8,018 bases of DNA from Chloroflexota bacterium (lineage in GTDB: Bacteria > Chloroflexota > UBA5177 > JANWHV01), in assembly GCA_025450255.1 (NCBI GenBank), contig JANWHV010000151.1, positions 1 through 8,018 on the forward strand, written 5' to 3'. The notes below the pieces were generated by a model, which saw only the letters and a program-made list of their open reading frames with translations, searched no databases and was not told the DNA's origin. Below are positions 6,939 through 8,018 of this stretch, one piece after another; positions within the stretch are counted from its first letter, which is position 1, and each line of letters starts with the position of its first letter. Both the position numbers and the translations under genes were made by a program.

Positions 6939-6967
6939 TGCCACGTGTAGTCAGGAGGCACGTGGCA
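6939..6967 (+). promoter_or_regulatory. Inverted repeat with the ribosome-binding site in its loop
   Basis: TGCCACGTG (6939-6947) is the exact reverse complement of CACGTGGCA (6959-6967), giving a 9-bp stem with an 11-nt loop. The loop ends in AGGAGG (6953-6958), the ribosome site of the next gene, 8 nt before its ATG; the A of the ATG is the last base of the stem. Both arms contain the palindrome CACGTG. This could be an RNA switch limiting translation or a DNA operator. The structure is directly visible; the function is inferred. Confidence 0.5.
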
Positions 6968-8018
6968 TGTGGGAGCGGTACTTCCAGCCAAAGACGCTGA
7001 CCAGGGCGCTGGATTTGCTGGCCGAACATGGCAGCAAGGCGCGCATCGTGGCGGGCGGCACCGACCTGGTGGTCGAGAACAGCCGCGGCGTCCGCCCTAC
7101 CGCCGCTATCGTCGACATCAGCGCCCTGAGCGAGCTGCGCTACGTACGCCTGGATGGCGACACCATCCGTGTTGGCGGTCTCGCCACGCACAACGACGTG
7201 CTGGCATCGGCCGCTTGCCGTCAGGGGGCGTTGCCGCTGGTGCAAGCGTGCCTGGAAGTCGGCGCTCCGCAAGTGCGGACAAGGGCGACCATTGCCGGGA
7301 ACCTTGTTACCGCGTCGCCGGCAAACGACACTATCGCGCCCTTGATGGCCCTTGACGCCGAGCTTGTGCTGCTGTCGCGTTCGGGGGAGCGCGTGATACC
7401 CCTGAGCCAATTCTATTCCGGCTTCCGGCGCACGGTATTGCGTCCGCACGAGCTGGTGCGCGAGATCAACTTCCGCGGCCTGACCGCTCGACAACGCGGG
7501 CATTTCATCAAATTGGGCTTACGGCGCGCGCAGGCGATCTCGGTCATCAATATCGCCGTGGTTCTCGACTTCGCGGCGGACGGCCAGACGATTTCGCAAG
7601 CGCGGGTCGTGCTTGGCTGTCTCGGCCCGACCGTGATGCCCGCGACCTCGGCGGAGCGCTACCTGGTCGGGAAGAGGCTCGACGGCGCGGCGTGCCGCGA
7701 AGCCGCGCGCCGCGCGCGCGGCGACGCGACGCCGATAGACGATCTGCGGGGCACGGCGAGCTATCGCCTGCTGACGCTGGAGGCGCTGCTCGCCCAGACC
7801 CTGGAACGGCTGGCCGGGGAAGCCGTTGAGGACGGCCTGGGCGCGGCGGACGTGCTACTCGATACAGGCGCATGCGCCAGCGTGGGGCCGGAGTACGCGG
7901 GGGTGGTTCACACACGGATTAACGGGCGCGCCTACCGGTTTGAAAACGTCCAGCACAAGACAATGCTCGACCTGCTGCGCGATGACGCCGGATTGACCGG
8001 AACCAAGGAAGGGTGCGC
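6967..8018 (+). CDS. Molybdenum-hydroxylase FAD subunit fused to a C-terminal [2Fe-2S] domain (3' end outside window)
   Basis: The frame is open from ATG 6967 to the window end (350 complete codons). Residues 1-170 are the FAD domain of the xanthine dehydrogenase/CO dehydrogenase medium subunit: AGGTDLVVE (29-37), GGLATHNDV (70-78), and the second pyrophosphate-binding loop VRTRATIAGN (103-112) followed by ASPANDTIAPLMALDA. Residues about 175-282 are the flavoprotein C-terminal domain, ending in DDLRGTASYR (258-267). After a linker of about 30 residues a plant-type ferredoxin domain begins (VHTRINGRAYRF, 314-325), with LLRDDAGLTGTKEGC (336-350); Cys350 is the expected first ligand of the proximal [2Fe-2S] cluster. 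FAD and [2Fe-2S] parts carry electrons from a molybdopterin subunit, probably encoded downstream. The usual fused order is [2Fe-2S] then FAD; here it is reversed. The usual GTIGGN loop reads ATIAGN. Substrate is unknown: an aldehyde, purine or other heterocycle. AGGAGG 8 nt upstream supports the start. Confidence 0.9.
   Translation, partial: MWERYFQPKTLTRALDLLAEHGSKARIVAGGTDLVVENSRGVRPTAAIVDISALSELRYVRLDGDTIRVGGLATHNDVLASAACRQGALPLVQACLEVGAPQVRTRATIAGNLVTASPANDTIAPLMALDAELVLLSRSGERVIPLSQFYSGFRRTVLRPHELVREINFRGLTARQRGHFIKLGLRRAQAISVINIAVVLDFAADGQTISQARVVLGCLGPTVMPATSAERYLVGKRLDGAACREAARRARGDATPIDDLRGTASYRLLTLEALLAQTLERLAGEAVEDGLGAADVLLDTGACASVGPEYAGVVHTRINGRAYRFENVQHKTMLDLLRDDAGLTGTKEGC

Noticed and set aside
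6865..7503. 212-residue open frame on the - strand across the start of the FAD gene
   Set aside because: It is antisense to conserved FAD-binding motifs and begins and ends without family features; a GC-driven shadow.

Overview
The window is GC-rich bacterial DNA. Every supported gene is on the + strand, and three starts are GTG: one assigned by frame (718), one by its ribosome-binding site (3750) and one likely (1710, where a TTG at 1713 is an alternative). The most plausible host is a GC-rich bacterium. The variant FAD motif in the last gene reminds me of Chloroflexota-type proteins, but that is a weak recollection and the phylum is not established here. There are no tRNAs, rRNAs, CRISPR arrays, transposases or phage genes, and the segment looks like stable catabolic chromosome.

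Layout. (1) Positions 1-423 hold the C-terminal 140 residues of an enolase-superfamily acid-sugar dehydratase, closest to D-galactonate dehydratase (DgoD); its active-site residues are spaced exactly as I recall them in E. coli DgoD. (2) Positions 424-717 are non-coding, with a small stem-loop and weak promoter/operator candidates. (3) Positions 718-4772 are a tight four-gene cluster for the membrane and ATPase parts of a peptide/nickel/opine-type (Dpp/Opp) ABC importer: two permeases and two ATPases. The gaps are 8 nt, a 4-nt ATGA overlap and a 17-nt overlap. (4) Positions 4773-5022 are a non-coding leader with three inverted repeats. (5) Positions 5023-6750 encode the matching family 5 substrate-binding protein, with a cleavable signal peptide and no lipobox. 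(6) Positions 6751-6966 are non-coding, with two back-to-back GC-rich hairpins and then a 9-bp inverted repeat that places the next gene's Shine-Dalgarno sequence in its loop. (7) From 6967 to the window end an open frame encodes a molybdenum-hydroxylase FAD subunit that runs directly into a [2Fe-2S] ferredoxin domain; it is cut at the first cluster cysteine.

How the genes may work together. The importer has all five components of a Dpp/Opp system. Its flanks are an acid-sugar dehydratase and part of a xanthine dehydrogenase/aldehyde oxidase-type molybdoenzyme. The cargo may therefore be a sugar, sugar acid or glycoside rather than a peptide, since family 5 binding proteins include oligosaccharide binders. 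A dehydratase plus a molybdenum aldehyde oxidoreductase would suit a non-phosphorylative Entner-Doudoroff-like route, but this is inference from neighbourhood only.

The most unusual element is the last gene. Its domain order (FAD first, [2Fe-2S] second) is the reverse of the usual xanthine dehydrogenase order, and its FAD pyrophosphate-binding motif carries two Gly-to-Ala changes. I see no wholly unknown system in the window.
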